Assembly (NCBI RefSeq): GCF_900660635.1
Contig: NZ_LR215031.1
Coordinates: forward strand, 1 to 64,000
Reading direction: 5' to 3'
Length of the DNA: 64,000 bases
Source of the DNA: Mycoplasmopsis gallopavonis
GTDB taxonomy: Bacteria; Bacillota_I; Bacilli_A; Mycoplasmatales; Metamycoplasmataceae
Part shown: positions 55,016 to 64,000 of the stretch, piece after piece
How positions within the stretch are numbered: position 1 is the first letter of the stretch
Layout: every line of letters begins with the position of its first letter
Program-made: the position numbers and the translations under genes
Notes under the pieces: model-generated
What the model was told of the DNA's origin: nothing
The model's input: only the letters and a program-made list of their open reading frames with translations
Database searches by the model: none

Positions 55016-55563
55016 TACGCACCTCCAATTTGTGGTTTTTTGATATAAAGTGGCTCAATTTTTAATAGTTCACTAGTTTCAAATACATCTTGATAGTCTT
55101 TAAAATTCACAACCATTTGGTGATAATCAATTTGATCTATTTTTTGATTTTCTTTTGAAATTACTAAAACATTTGTTTGATTTGGTTTTTTATTTTGAAC
55201 ATCAAACTCATAAAGTTTATTTCCTTGAGCATCTAAGTACAATTTTTGGTTAAAATTTTGCTTCATTAAAATTGAAAAGCTATTTGTAAAATAAAGTGGT
55301 AAATTTAAAGCCATTGCAATTGTTCTTAAATAAACCAAACTCGTTCTTGCACCTGTAAAAAAACCCGGCCCTAAATTAGTATATAAACCACTTAAATCAT
55401 TCACTTTTAAATTATTTTTACTTAAAAAGGTTTCAAAATATTCAGGAATATAATCAACTTTCTTTTTAAAATTTTCTAAAATAAAAAAGTCATGCACTTG
55501 AAAGTTATTATCAAATAAAATTAAAACAAAATCAGAAGTTGCTGTATCTAAGAAAATATTCAT
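55015..55563 (-). CDS. tsaB: t6A synthesis protein TsaB
   Basis: The 182-residue protein is the short TsaD paralogue TsaB (YeaZ). It has the N-terminal FLDTATSDFVLILFD strand pair and the NLGPGFFTGARTSL signature, and lacks the metal-binding histidines of TsaD. It forms a heterodimer with TsaD. The start overlaps the tsaE stop, and the stop overlaps the tsaD start, both by TAATG. Confidence 0.93.
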   Translation of the reverse strand: MNIFLDTATSDFVLILFDNNFQVHDFFILENFKKKVDYIPEYFETFLSKNNLKVNDLSGLYTNLGPGFFTGARTSLVYLRTIAMALNLPLYFTNSFSILMKQNFNQKLYLDAQGNKLYEFDVQNKKPNQTNVLVISKENQKIDQIDYHQMVVNFKDYQDVFETSELLKIEPLYIKKPQIGGA

Positions 55564-55958
55564 TATTCCTCCTCCGTTACTTCAAAAAGATGAGTTCCAT
55601 CATCAAGTAATTTTGCATTAATTTTTAAATATTTTTCAAACGGGATTTCCCTTAAAAGATTTGCTCATTCAATTGCAACAATATTATCTTCAAAATAATC
55701 TTCAAACTCGTCAAGACTTCCGCGGTAATTATAAAGATCAATATGAATTAAACCAGGATAATCTTTCATGTAATTAAAACTAGGAGAAGTAATATTTTGT
55801 TTAATCCCAATTTGTTTAGCTAAAAGTTTGATAAAAGTTGTTTTCCCTGCTCCTAAATCACCTTCAAAAAGTAAAAATTGTTTTTCTTTAATTTTCGGAA
55901 GTATCTGTGCAATAAATTGATCTAATTCTTGAATTGATTTGGTTTGTAATTTTGTCAT
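55563..55958 (-). CDS. tsaE: t6A synthesis ATPase TsaE
   Basis: The 131-residue P-loop protein has Walker A GDLGAGKTT near residue 33 and the family strand SPSFNYMKDYPGLIHIDLYNY. The motif usually read as VEW appears as VAIEWANLL. It binds the TsaB-TsaD dimer and hydrolyses ATP in the t6A cycle. First gene of the operon. It follows degV after a terminator; no strong separate promoter is evident. Confidence 0.94.
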
Positions 55959-55978
55959 AAAAAATCCTTCAAAAACTC

Positions 55979-56010
55979 AAAAAAGGAATGTTACTCGAAC
56001 AATTCCTTTT
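55979..56010 (-). terminator. degV terminator
   Basis: On the minus strand AAAAGGAAT / ATTCCTTTT with a 12-base loop and a T-run. It overlaps the degV stop and lies between degV and tsaE. Confidence 0.75.
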
Positions 56011-56851
56011 GTTTTTCAGTTAATTTTGGTGATTTAATAACTACAATTGCTTCAGGACCTGTATGAATCGCAATAACATTTGGAAGAGTTTGAATATATG
56101 CTTTTTTGCCGTATTTTTCTTCAAAATAAGAAACATAAGTACTTAATTCTTTATTTCCTGAATGTAAAAAGATGCAGTCGTATTGATCGATATTTTGACC
56201 TTCAAATTTCTCATCAATTGCACGATAAACAGTTTTGTTAAAAGTTCTTCCCTTACCTTCACGAATTAATTCTCCGTTTTCAAATGCTATCATTGGCACA
56301 ATTTGTAAAAGTTTAGCAAGAGTGGCGGCAGCAGGATGTAAACGCCCACCTTTAACCAAATAATCGTTGTATTTAGGCATTAAAGTTACTTTTCATGAAT
56401 CATTTCATTTTTCAATATAGCTAGCTGCTTCTTCAAAAGATTTGCCCCGTGTAATTAAATCTTCAAAAATCTTAATCATAACCGGAATTAATGATGCAAT
56501 ATAAACTGAATGAATAACTCTGATATTCGGATAATCAGAAGCTAAATTAGCTAACATGCTGTATTGACTCGATAAATGAGCTGAAATTGGAAAAACTAAA
56601 ACATGTTTATACTCATTTGAAAGTTTTTCAAATTCTTGTTCAGCAAAACCAATTGGTGTAGCTGAGGTTTTAGCACTTCCTGAATCAATTGTAAAATGAT
56701 CGAATAAATTTTCTGAATTAAGATCAATTCCATCTTGAAATTTTTTATCATCAAAATGAATTAAAAGAGGTAAAAAAAATCAACCTTTTTCACGTGCTTC
56801 CTCAGCACTTAATCCTGCTGAAGAATCAATTACAATAGCTATATTTTTCAT
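55991..56851 (-). CDS. DegV-family fatty-acid-binding protein
   Basis: The 286-residue protein starts IAIVIDSSAGLSAEEA and carries KTSATPIG and VFPISAHLSSQYS (the binding-site Ser/Thr motifs of DegV), then LVKGGRLHPAAAT and IHTGPEAIVVI near the end. DegV (FakB-type) proteins bind a fatty acid for phosphorylation by FakA, which lets the cell use host lipids. The FakA partner is not in this window. TATAAT lies 7 bp before the ATG, so the mRNA is probably leaderless. Confidence 0.93.
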
Positions 56852-56858
56852 AGTTTTT

Positions 56859-56864
56859 ATTATA
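56859..56864 (-). promoter_or_regulatory. -10 box of degV, leaderless
   Basis: Minus-strand TATAAT, then seven bases, then the degV ATG. Back to back with the ytpR promoter in a 46-bp divergent gap. Confidence 0.6.
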
Positions 56865-56884
56865 TTACAAAATATACTATTTGT

Positions 56885-56890
56885 TATAAT
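56885..56890 (+). promoter_or_regulatory. -10 box of ytpR-tyrS, leaderless
   Basis: TGTTATAAT (extended -10) followed by seven bases and the ytpR ATG. No ribosome-binding site is present, so transcription should start at the initiation codon. Confidence 0.62.
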
Positions 56891-56897
56891 TAAAAAT

Positions 56898-57482
56898 ATG
56901 TTAATAGCTAATAATTTAAATGATTTTTTTAATCAAATAACACTTGTTTTTGTTGATTCTCAAATTAAATCAACAAAACAAATTCAAACAGATAAAGCGA
57001 TATTTTTTGTTGATGATTTAAACAATGTAGAGTCAATTAATATTCTTGATTCAGCAGCTTTTAAACTTTCAAATGACAAGAAATTTTACTCACTCAATAA
57101 TGAACAAACAAAGTTGATTTTAGACGCCGCAAATGAACTTAATTTAAATTTAAATTCTGAGCCTAAATTTGTTTATGCAAAAGTTCTAGAAAGAATAGTT
57201 CATCCTAAAAGTGAAAAATTATTTGTTTTAAAACTTTTAATTGATCCATTAAATAACACACAAATTCAGGTAGTTACAAATACTCTCGATTCACAAGAAG
57301 GTAAAGTTTTAGTAGTTGCTTTACCAGGATCAACAGTTTTTAGTGGATTAAAAATTTTAAAAGGTAAAATGATGGATGTTGAAAGTAACGGAATGTTAAC
57401 CGGATATCAAACATTAGGAAAAACTGGTGAAGGCTTAATTTTTGGTGATGAAAATCAAATTGGAAAGGAATTTAATTTATAA
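56898..57482 (+). CDS. YtpR-type tRNA-binding domain protein
   Basis: The 194-residue protein has a C-terminal EMAP/PheT-type tRNA-binding OB fold: YAKVLERIVHPKSEKLFVLKL, VVTNTLDSQEGKVLVVALPGS, and SNGMLTGYQTLG. This equals the YtpR family, which is related to the N-terminal domain of PheT. It may bind tRNA or help a synthetase. Its stop overlaps the tyrS start by one base (TAATG), so it is coupled to tyrosyl-tRNA synthetase. Confidence 0.88.
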   Translation: MLIANNLNDFFNQITLVFVDSQIKSTKQIQTDKAIFFVDDLNNVESINILDSAAFKLSNDKKFYSLNNEQTKLILDAANELNLNLNSEPKFVYAKVLERIVHPKSEKLFVLKLLIDPLNNTQIQVVTNTLDSQEGKVLVVALPGSTVFSGLKILKGKMMDVESNGMLTGYQTLGKTGEGLIFGDENQIGKEFNL

Positions 57483-58714
57483 TGAATGTTTTAACAGAAT
57501 TAAAAAACAGAGGAATTTTAAAACAAATTAGTAACGAAGATAAATTCCTTGACTTACCTAAAAATTCAGCAGTTTATGCCGGTTTTGACCCAACAGCAAC
57601 TAGCTTACATCTTGGTAACTACATTCAAATTGCTAACTTATTAAGATTTAAACATTATGGATGAAAGGTGTATGCAATTCTTGGTGGAGCAACAGGAATG
57701 ATTGGAGATCCTTCGTTCAAAGATAGCGAAAGACAGCTCCTTGATCAAAAAACACTTGAAATTAATAAAGCAAAAATTAAATCACAATTAGAATATTTTG
57801 GTCTAGAAGTAATTGATAATTACGACTTTTACAAAGATATGAGCTTTTTAGACTTTTTAAGAGAAGCTGGAAAAATGGTAAATATCTCATACATGCTTGC
57901 AAAAGATTCAGTTGCTTCTAGAATTGATAAAGGTCTAAGCTTTACAGAATTTAGTTATACCTTAATTCAAGGATGAGATTTTCTAACTCTTTATAAAACT
58001 AAGGATGTTTTTGTTCAATTTGGCGGATCTGATCAATGAGGAAACTTAACAACTGGGTTAGACATGATTTCTAAAGTTTATGGAGATTCACATAAAGCGG
58101 TTGTATTGACAAGTAATTTACTAACTGATGCAAATGGCCAAAAATTCGGTAAATCAACTGGTGGTGGAAACCTTTGACTCGATAAAAACCAAACCAAACC
58201 ATACTCAATGTATCAATTTTTAGTAAATCAACCAGATAGTGAACTTGAAAAATTACTCAAACAACTTACTTTCTTATCACTTGCTAAAATTCGTGGAATA
58301 TTAGATCAACACGAAGCTGCTCCGCAACTTCGAATTGCTCAAAAAACACTCGCTTTCGAAGTTATTAGTCAACTTCACGGCGAAGAAGAAGCTCAAACTT
58401 GTGAAAAAATTTCAAACCTCTTATTTAATAAAAATGTGAACTTTCAAGAATATTCATTAAAAGATATCAAGAGAATTGATGGTCAAATTGTGACTCTAAA
58501 CCTTCAAAGTGGACAAAATTTAGTTGAGCAATTAATTGCAAACAAAATTTTAAAATCTAAACGTGAAGCTCGTGAATTTATTCAAGCTAATTCCTTAAAA
58601 GTAAATGGTGAAGCTGTTTCTGAAGATTTTAATTTACATTCAAAATTATTTAATAATCAATATGCAATTTTAAATGTTGGTAAAAAGAATATTTACTGCG
58701 TTAAAATCGATTAA
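57482..58714 (+). CDS. tyrS: Tyrosyl-tRNA synthetase
   Basis: The 410-residue class I synthetase charges tRNA-Tyr. Seen are [15 protein letters not shown] (HIGH-type), [11 protein letters not shown], the tyrosine-binding QFGGSDQWGN, KFGKS (KMSKS-type) and a C-terminal S4 domain ([27 protein letters not shown]). Length matches the bacterial enzyme. The ATG overlaps the stop of the upstream ytpR. A terminator follows 12 bp after the stop. Confidence 0.97.
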
Positions 58715-58725
58715 TTCTTCAATTT

Positions 58726-58756
58726 AATCCTCATTTTAATGAGGATTTTATTTTTT
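58726..58756 (+). terminator. tyrS terminator
   Basis: AATCCTCATT-TT-AATGAGGATT followed by TTATTTTTT. Confidence 0.92.
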
Positions 58757-58794
58757 GATTCAAATTTATTCTATAATTAACGAAAGAGGAAAAA

Positions 58795-59982
58795 ATGAGT
58801 AATATTACACAAGATTTAGAAACAGAATTAAAATATCGTCAAAAAGAAATTAAGTGACACTTGCAAAATATCTTTCGAAAATTACAAGAAAGATATGAAA
58901 ATGGGGATAAAGAAATTAAAAAATATAAATTAGAAGAAGTGGTAATAATTAAAAATGGTAAACAAGTTGTAAAGAGGAATCTTTCAAAAACAGGATACCC
59001 TGTTATCAACGGTGGTAAAAAACCTTTGGGTTATTTTGATAAATTTAATAATCAAAACAAAACAACAATTTCATTAAATGGGACCGCTGGGTTTGTAGAC
59101 TTTCAAGAAGATCAGTTTTGAGCTTCTAGTGATTGCGGAGTGATTTTGAATAATGAGGAAATAGTTCAAAATAAATTTATTTATTATCTCTTAATTAATA
59201 AACAAAAATATATTTATAAGAATTTCGTAAATAAAGAATCATTTCCTTCTAAACTTATAAAAAATCAATTTATAAAAGAAGATATATATATCCCTTCAAT
59301 TGAAGAACAAGAAAAAATTGTTGCCCTTATGGATTGTTTATTTGAGTATTCAGCGGAGCTGTCAGCGGAGCTGTCAGCGGAGCTGTACTATCGTACAATT
59401 CAATTTAAATATTATCTTAATTCTCTTTTTGAAAATATTCAAAAAGATCAAAATAATAAAAAATATAAATTAGGAGAAATCATTCAATTAAGAGATGGTA
59501 AATTCTTACATTCAAGAGAATTAAAAGATTCTTATCAATATCCTGTAATTGGTGCTGGAAAAAAGATTGTGGGTTACTATAATTCTTTTAATAGAAATAA
59601 AAATAATATAACTATATCTGTATATGGAGCAGGAGCAGGTTATGTTTCGTTTTTTCAAGAACCTTTTTGAGCAACAAATGCAGCCAAAACAATAGAAATT
59701 GTCTCCGAAAAATACAATAATAAATTTATTTATTATTGACTAATTAGTAAACAAAATTATATTTATCAAAATTTAGTAAATAAAGTAGCAGTACCACCTA
59801 AATTGCTTCATAACGAACTTTTACAAGAAGAAATCTCTCTCCCTCCAATTGAAGAGCAAGAACAAATAGTTCGAAAATTAGATCTTTTTATGCAGCTAAT
59901 TTCACCGAATCTTAAAAATCCAATCGAAAAACTCAAACCTCTTGAAGAAATGAAGCGTGATTTTGTTATTAATTTATTCTAA
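58795..59982 (+). CDS. hsdS: Type I restriction specificity subunit HsdS
   Basis: The 395-residue protein has two similar target-recognition domains. The first half starts with KYKLEEVVIIKNGKQ and the second with KYKLGEIIQLRDGKF; both have a Y-P-V-I-N/G-G/A-G-K-K-G-Y strand and end with a helix IPSIEEQEKIV / LPPIEEQEQIV. HsdS chooses the bipartite DNA site for type I modification and restriction. Three SAEL repeats lie in the central spacer helix (residues 186-197). No hsdM or hsdR is in the window, so partners must be elsewhere. TATAAT at 58772-58777 and AGAGGA precede the ATG at 58795. Confidence 0.93.
59350..59385 (+). repeat. Three 12-bp repeats encoding SAEL in hsdS
   Basis: Three exact copies of TCAGCGGAGCTG, in frame as Ser-Ala-Glu-Leu, in the helix between the two recognition domains. 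They are notably GC-rich for this genome. Copy changes would keep the frame and alter the distance between the two half-sites. Confidence 0.95.
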
Positions 59983-59987
59983 AAATT

Positions 59988-60016
59988 AAAAAGTAGTCAA
60001 ATAAAGACTACTTTTT
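59988..60016. terminator. Bidirectional terminator, hsdS/parC
   Basis: AAAAAGTAGTC / GACTACTTTTT, an 11-bp stem with a 7-base loop, between convergent hsdS and parC. Confidence 0.92.
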
Positions 60017-60018
60017 AA

Positions 60019-62616
60019 TTATTTCTTTTTCTTTTGTGATTCACGAAAAGCAGCAAGTTTTTGATCGATTAAATCAAAATTTAAACTAATTTCTTCTATA
60101 TCTTTTTGTGATTCTTGAAAAACTTTTTGTTCTTCAACAATTACTTCTTTGCTAAATAAATCTTTTTGATTTAAATAATCTTGTTCTTTATAATGTTTCT
60201 TAATTCTAACTTTATAAAGATTATTGACTTTAATTTCAATTAAATTCGGATTAGCTGCTGAAAATGAATATTGCTTGATTGGTTCTAAGAAAGTTTCACC
60301 AAGTGTATTTTTAATAAGAAGTTTATCATCTTCTCTGGTTGCATACATATCAGAAACAATAAAATCATCATTATTTGTTTCGTCTTTAAAAATTGGTTTT
60401 CCTTTAATGTTTTTAGGAATATTCGGAATTTTCTTAACACGCATTTTCTTTAAATACCCATCATCAGTAATAAAGGTAATTACATCTTCATTTGAAGCCA
60501 TTGTAAAATTAGATACTGAATCTTTAATTGAAAGATAAATTCCTTTATTTCCCTTTGCTTTTGGACCATAAAGGCCAAGATCACTTTCGAAATACTTGCT
60601 TGAAAGACCATTTTTGGTTAGAATTACAACATTTTTCGAACCATCACTTGGACATGCATTCACTAATTGATCACCATTTTCAATATTAATTGCTGTATAC
60701 ACTTTATTAATTCGAGTCACTTGAAAATCTTTAAGAAGAACTTTTTTAAACATTCCATTGCGTGTTCCTAAAACAATATAAAGCGGTGTTTCTCAATTAT
60801 TAATTTCCATAATTGAGACAATTTCTTCATTTGGATGCATATCGACAAAATCCGTCATATGCATACCAAGTTCTTTTCATTTTGCTTCATTAATTTTATA
60901 AATTGGAATAATCGCATAATTTCCAAAACTTGTAAAAATTAAAAAGTTATTAAGAGTATTGGCTTTTTCGTAGTGAATTAAATAGTCATCTTCTTTTAAA
61001 ACATAATTAGTAAAATCATTTGAATCAGCCACTCTTTGAGAAATTCTCTTAATATATCCTAATCTCGAAATTCCAATATAAATTTCTTCCTCTTTGATTA
61101 AATCAGTTTCAGAATAATTTAAACTAAGTTCTTCTTCCACAATTTCAGTTCTTCTTGGTTGAGCTAAATCATTTTTAATTAATTTAAGCTCATTAATTAA
61201 ATAATTGTTAAATTCACCCTGATCACTTAGTAAAAGACGAATTTTTGCAATTAAATCTTCAAGTTCTCTCAGCTCTTGTAAATAAGCTTCTTTATCGGTT
61301 TTGCTAAGTCTATAAAGTCTTAATTCAGCAATTGCACGTGCTTGATTTTCGGTAAAATCAAAAACACTTATCAAATCACGAATAACACCTGCTTTTGATC
61401 CTTCGGCCTTACGGATTACCGCAATCACTTCATCCGTAATTTCACTAACTTTAATAAATCCTTGCACAATTTCTAGGCGTAAAAGATTTTTATTTAAATC
61501 AAATTCTAAGGTTTTTGTTTTTACATCTTTAACATGTAAAATGTAAGAACTAAGTAGTTCTGATAAATTTAATAATTTAGGAGCATTATTATCAATTACA
61601 ACATTATTATAAGAATAAGTAATTTGCATTTGAGTTTTTTGGAAAAGAAATGAAAGAATGCTTTGTAAATTCGCTTGTTCATCAAGTGTAATTAAAATAT
61701 TAATTCCATTACGATCTGATTGATCTTTGACTTCTAGGATTCCATCAATATCTAGATTATTAATAATTAAATCAATTTCATAAACTAATTTTGATTTAAC
61801 AACTCCATATGGGATTTCGAAGATTTCAATAAACTGATTTTTCCCTTTTGTATAAGTTTTATATTTAGCATAAAGTTTAATTTTTTGTTTTTCACTTCGC
61901 CCTGTTTGGAATGCTTCAACAATTCCTTTTGTTCCATAAATAATTCCACCAGTTGGAAAATCTGGCCCTTTGATGTATTTCATCAAAGTGTCTAACGGAG
62001 CATTTGGATGCTTAATTTTATGAATTGTAGCATCAATAACCTCGCCAAGATTATGTGGTGGTAAATCAGTTGCCATTCCACTTGCAATTCCCTTTGCACC
62101 ATTAACTAAAATATTTGGAAAAAGAGACGGTAAAACTGCTGGTTCAATTTCTGAATCATCAAAGTTTGGAACAAAATTCACTGTTCCTTTTTTAATATCT
62201 CCAAGTAAATATTGTGCAACTTTAGCCATTTTACTTTCGGTGTAACGCATTGCAGCGGGACCATCATCATCGATTGAACCGATATTTCCGTGCATATCAA
62301 GCAATGGAATATTATTTTTTCAAGGCTGAGCCATATAAACCATCGCATCATAAACTGAACTATCTCCATGTGGATGATACTTACCAATAACATCACCAAC
62401 AACTCTAGCTGACTTTTTATATTGTTTGTCATATTCTAGTCCCAAACCAAACATAGAATACAAAATCCGTCTTTGCACAGGTTTTAATCCATCCCGCACA
62501 TCTGGTAACGCTCTTTGTTGAATAACATATTTTGAATATCTACTAAAACGATCTGAAATGATCTTATCTAATGATTCATTAATAATTTTATTAATTACAT
62601 TCTCTTGGTTTTTCAT
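60019..62616 (-). CDS. parC: DNA topoisomerase IV subunit A
   Basis: The 865-residue protein is the breakage-reunion subunit that decatenates daughter chromosomes. Shown by [14 protein letters not shown], the quinolone-resistance region [14 protein letters not shown], the active-site Tyr in [10 protein letters not shown], and a C-terminal beta-propeller region. It is distinguished from GyrA by this QRDR form and the GyrA-box-poor C-terminal domain; the call ParC over GyrA is likely, not certain. The QRDR shows Ser-Ser after GD, with no obvious resistance change. The start 62616 has AAGGAG. parE is not upstream in this window: the next genes are divergent. Confidence 0.92.
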
Positions 62617-62794
62617 CCCCACTCCTTAATTAGTCTTTTTTTAATTATATTTTAAATTTTATTTTTTTAAATTTTGAAACAAATTACCACCACTATAAAC
62701 AAGAAAAAAGAATTACATATTTAACTTTTTAATGTAAAATATAGATATTAAAAAACTCTTTTAATACAATTTAAAAACAAAAGTAAAATAACTT

Positions 62795-62800
62795 TATAAT
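62795..62800 (+). promoter_or_regulatory. -10 box of 36-aa gene
   Basis: TATAAT 26 bp before the ATG of the 62827 gene, with TTAAAA 18 bp further upstream. This would leave a leader of about 20 nt that includes AAAAGGA. Confidence 0.5.
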
Positions 62801-62826
62801 CAAACACTAAACAGAAAAGGATAAAA

Positions 62827-62937
62827 ATGCGTAAAGTAGTAAGATTAAAAAATAAATTACGTGCTGAAAAAAGAGCTAAAAAAGTAGCTAAAGAACAAGC
62901 TAGAGATAAAAGAAGAGCAGAAAGAGCAGCAGAGTAA
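62827..62937 (+). CDS. 36-aa highly basic protein
   Basis: The peptide (starts MRKVVRLKNKLRAEK) has about half Lys and Arg plus Ala and Glu, and should form one continuous charged helix. It has its own promoter candidate, ribosome-binding site AAAAGGA, TAA stop and a strong terminator 26 bp later, so a real single-gene unit is likely. I do not recognise a family. Composition suggests binding to rRNA or another nucleic acid, like small ribosome-associated proteins, but that is inference. Confidence 0.68.
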   Translation: MRKVVRLKNKLRAEKRAKKVAKEQARDKRRAERAAE

Positions 62938-62962
62938 TTTTACTTATCAATCAATAATACTT

Positions 62963-62991
62963 TCACCAATTCTAAAATTGGTGATTTTTTT
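62963..62991 (+). terminator. Terminator of the 36-aa gene
   Basis: TCACCAAT-6 bases-ATTGGTGA followed by seven T. Confidence 0.9.
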
Positions 62992-62999
62992 GTTTTCTA

Positions 63000-63059
63000 T
63001 TTTAGTAAAAAGTTAATTTTTGATTATAAAAAGCTATTTTTTTACACTTTTTACTAAAA
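63000..63059. promoter_or_regulatory. 14-bp inverted repeat around uvrB -35
   Basis: TTTTAGTAAAAAGT (63000-63013) and its exact complement ACTTTTTACTAAAA (63046-63059) are separated by 32 bp. The right arm covers the spacer between the -35 and -10 of uvrB. It could be an operator for a repressor or a cruciform. Mollicutes lack LexA as a rule, so a different regulator would be needed. Confidence 0.5.
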
Positions 63060-63068
63060 AAGTATAAA
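63041..63068 (+). promoter_or_regulatory. uvrB promoter
   Basis: TTTACA (63041-63046), 16-bp spacer and TATAAA (63063-63068). The ATG follows 9 bp later without a ribosome-binding site, so the transcript is probably leaderless. Confidence 0.6.
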
Positions 63069-63077
63069 ATCTATACT

Positions 63078-64000
63078 ATGAGTATATATAAATTACATAC
63101 TGATTATGCACCAAGCGGAGATCAGCCAGCGGCAATTCAAAAAATTACTGAAAATATTCGAAACGGAGTGGATGAACAAGTTCTTCGGGGAGTAACTGGA
63201 AGTGGTAAAACTTTTACTATTGCCAATGTTATTAAAAACTTCGATCGTCCTGTTATTGTCTTATCACATAATAAAACACTTGCTAGTCAACTTTATAGCG
63301 AGTTAAAATCTTTTTTTCCTGAAAATGCTGTTGAATATTTTATTAGTTATTTTGATTATTTCCGACCTGAAGCGTATTTACCTACCACAGATACTTATAT
63401 TGAAAAAGATTCTAAAACTAATGAACAAATTGAAATTTTGCGTTTAAGTGCTTTAAATTCTTTAACAACTCGTAAAGATGTTATTGTTGTTGCGAGTGTT
63501 AGTGCTATTTATGGTGCTTTAAATCCAGAAGTGTATCGAGAATCTTTCTTTCCAATTTTTCAAGGTCAAGAAATTTCAATTAAAGATCTTGGGTATAAAT
63601 TAATTGAAATTCAGTATGCTCGTAATGATATTGATTTAAAATCTGGAACTTTTAGCGTTAAGGGTGATTTAGTTTGAATTCAACCCGCTGACAAAGAGGA
63701 TGTCGCATTACGAATTTCCTTTTTTGGAGATCAAATTGATGAGATTGCTTTGGTTGATCCTTTAACCAAAGATGTTCAAAAGAAAGTTAAAATTTACACA
63801 ATTACACCCGCAACTGAGTATGCAACTGGATTTAATGTTTATGAAGAAATCATTCCTAAAATTTTAAAAGAACTTGATAAAAGAGTTGTCGAGTTAAATA
63901 AAGACGGAAAACTTCTTGAAAGTACAAGACTTAATCAAAGAGTTAAAAACGATGTTGATGATATGGCTGAATTTGGGCAATGTAAGGGAATTGAAAATTA
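63078..64000 (+). CDS. uvrB: Excinuclease ABC subunit B, 5' part
   Basis: The first 307 codons of UvrB, which verifies DNA damage with UvrA and loads UvrC in nucleotide excision repair. Seen: [11 protein letters not shown] at the N terminus, Walker [31 protein letters not shown], the beta-hairpin [21 protein letters not shown] and VSAIYG. The gene runs out of the window at 64000 in an open frame. Trp is TGA (VWIQPAD). Confidence 0.97.

Noticed and set aside
57481-57490. T-box riboswitch for tyrS
   Set aside because: tyrS overlaps the upstream ytpR gene and has no untranslated leader; the ytpR promoter also leaves no room for one.
59350-59385. CRISPR-like or other short repeat array
   Set aside because: The units are contiguous 12-mers in frame without spacers. 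No CRISPR array or cas gene was seen anywhere in the window.

Overview
This is chromosomal DNA of a Mycoplasma-type mollicute. It is very AT-rich. TGA must be read as Trp: genes such as parC, tyrS, tsaD and the phosphoketolase are otherwise chopped into pieces. The gene set (divIVA-like/rbgA, tuf, tsaE-tsaB-tsaD, parC, uvrB, phosphoketolase, giant surface proteins) suggests a hominis-group, sugar-using species (M. bovis, M. pulmonis or M. fermentans type). I cannot name the species. All coordinates below were rebuilt with TGA=Trp. No database search was possible.

Layout. 1-8.6 kb: 3' end of an IS3-family element (ISa) that cuts off the tail of a secreted PI-PLC-like protein, a membrane protein, then a two-gene operon of an m5C DNA methyltransferase and a DUF262/DUF1524 (GmrSD-like) protein. 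8.9-18.7 kb: an ASCH-HAD fusion, a complete ISa, an SPFH protein, two M17 aminopeptidase paralogues (the second decayed), a badly decayed ISa remnant fused to a truncated yigZ, then trmL-type methyltransferase, SpoU methyltransferase, divIVA-like gene and rbgA as an overlapping operon. 18.7-23.4 kb: a gap with a candidate small RNA, tuf with a structured leader, and phosphoketolase (xfp). 23.4-28.4 kb: an IS1634-type element with a 30-bp target duplication, an AlbA_2/HATPase regulator, and another IS3-type element (ISc) flanked by 16-bp palindromes. 28.4-42.8 kb: one surface-protein gene of about 4,350 codons (signal peptide, Lipoprotein-17-type repeats, GA-module-like repeats, C-terminal membrane anchor), cut by ISd. 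43.4-49.6 kb: a divergent surface lipase with a calcium-repeat segment and MucBP-like repeats, cut by another full ISa. 49.7-54 kb: DJ-1/PfpI protein, MATE transporter, azoreductase, luciferase-like monooxygenase and a 57-aa membrane protein. 54-64 kb: tsaE-tsaB-tsaD, degV, ytpR-tyrS, an hsdS with SAEL spacer repeats, parC, a 36-aa basic protein and the 5' part of uvrB.

How it fits together. Core genes are compact, often overlap by TAATG, and several have a -10 box only 6-9 bp before the ATG, implying leaderless mRNAs. Accessory DNA is dominated by three surface or secreted protein genes, each interrupted by an IS with its reading frame otherwise restorable, so these insertions look recent. 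Several simple repeats (AT)10, T16, T17, 4x12 bp and 3x12 bp lie in or near restriction, regulatory and surface genes and could make them variable. The best candidates for a less-described system are the methyltransferase + DUF262/DUF1524 pair and the 4,350-residue surface protein.
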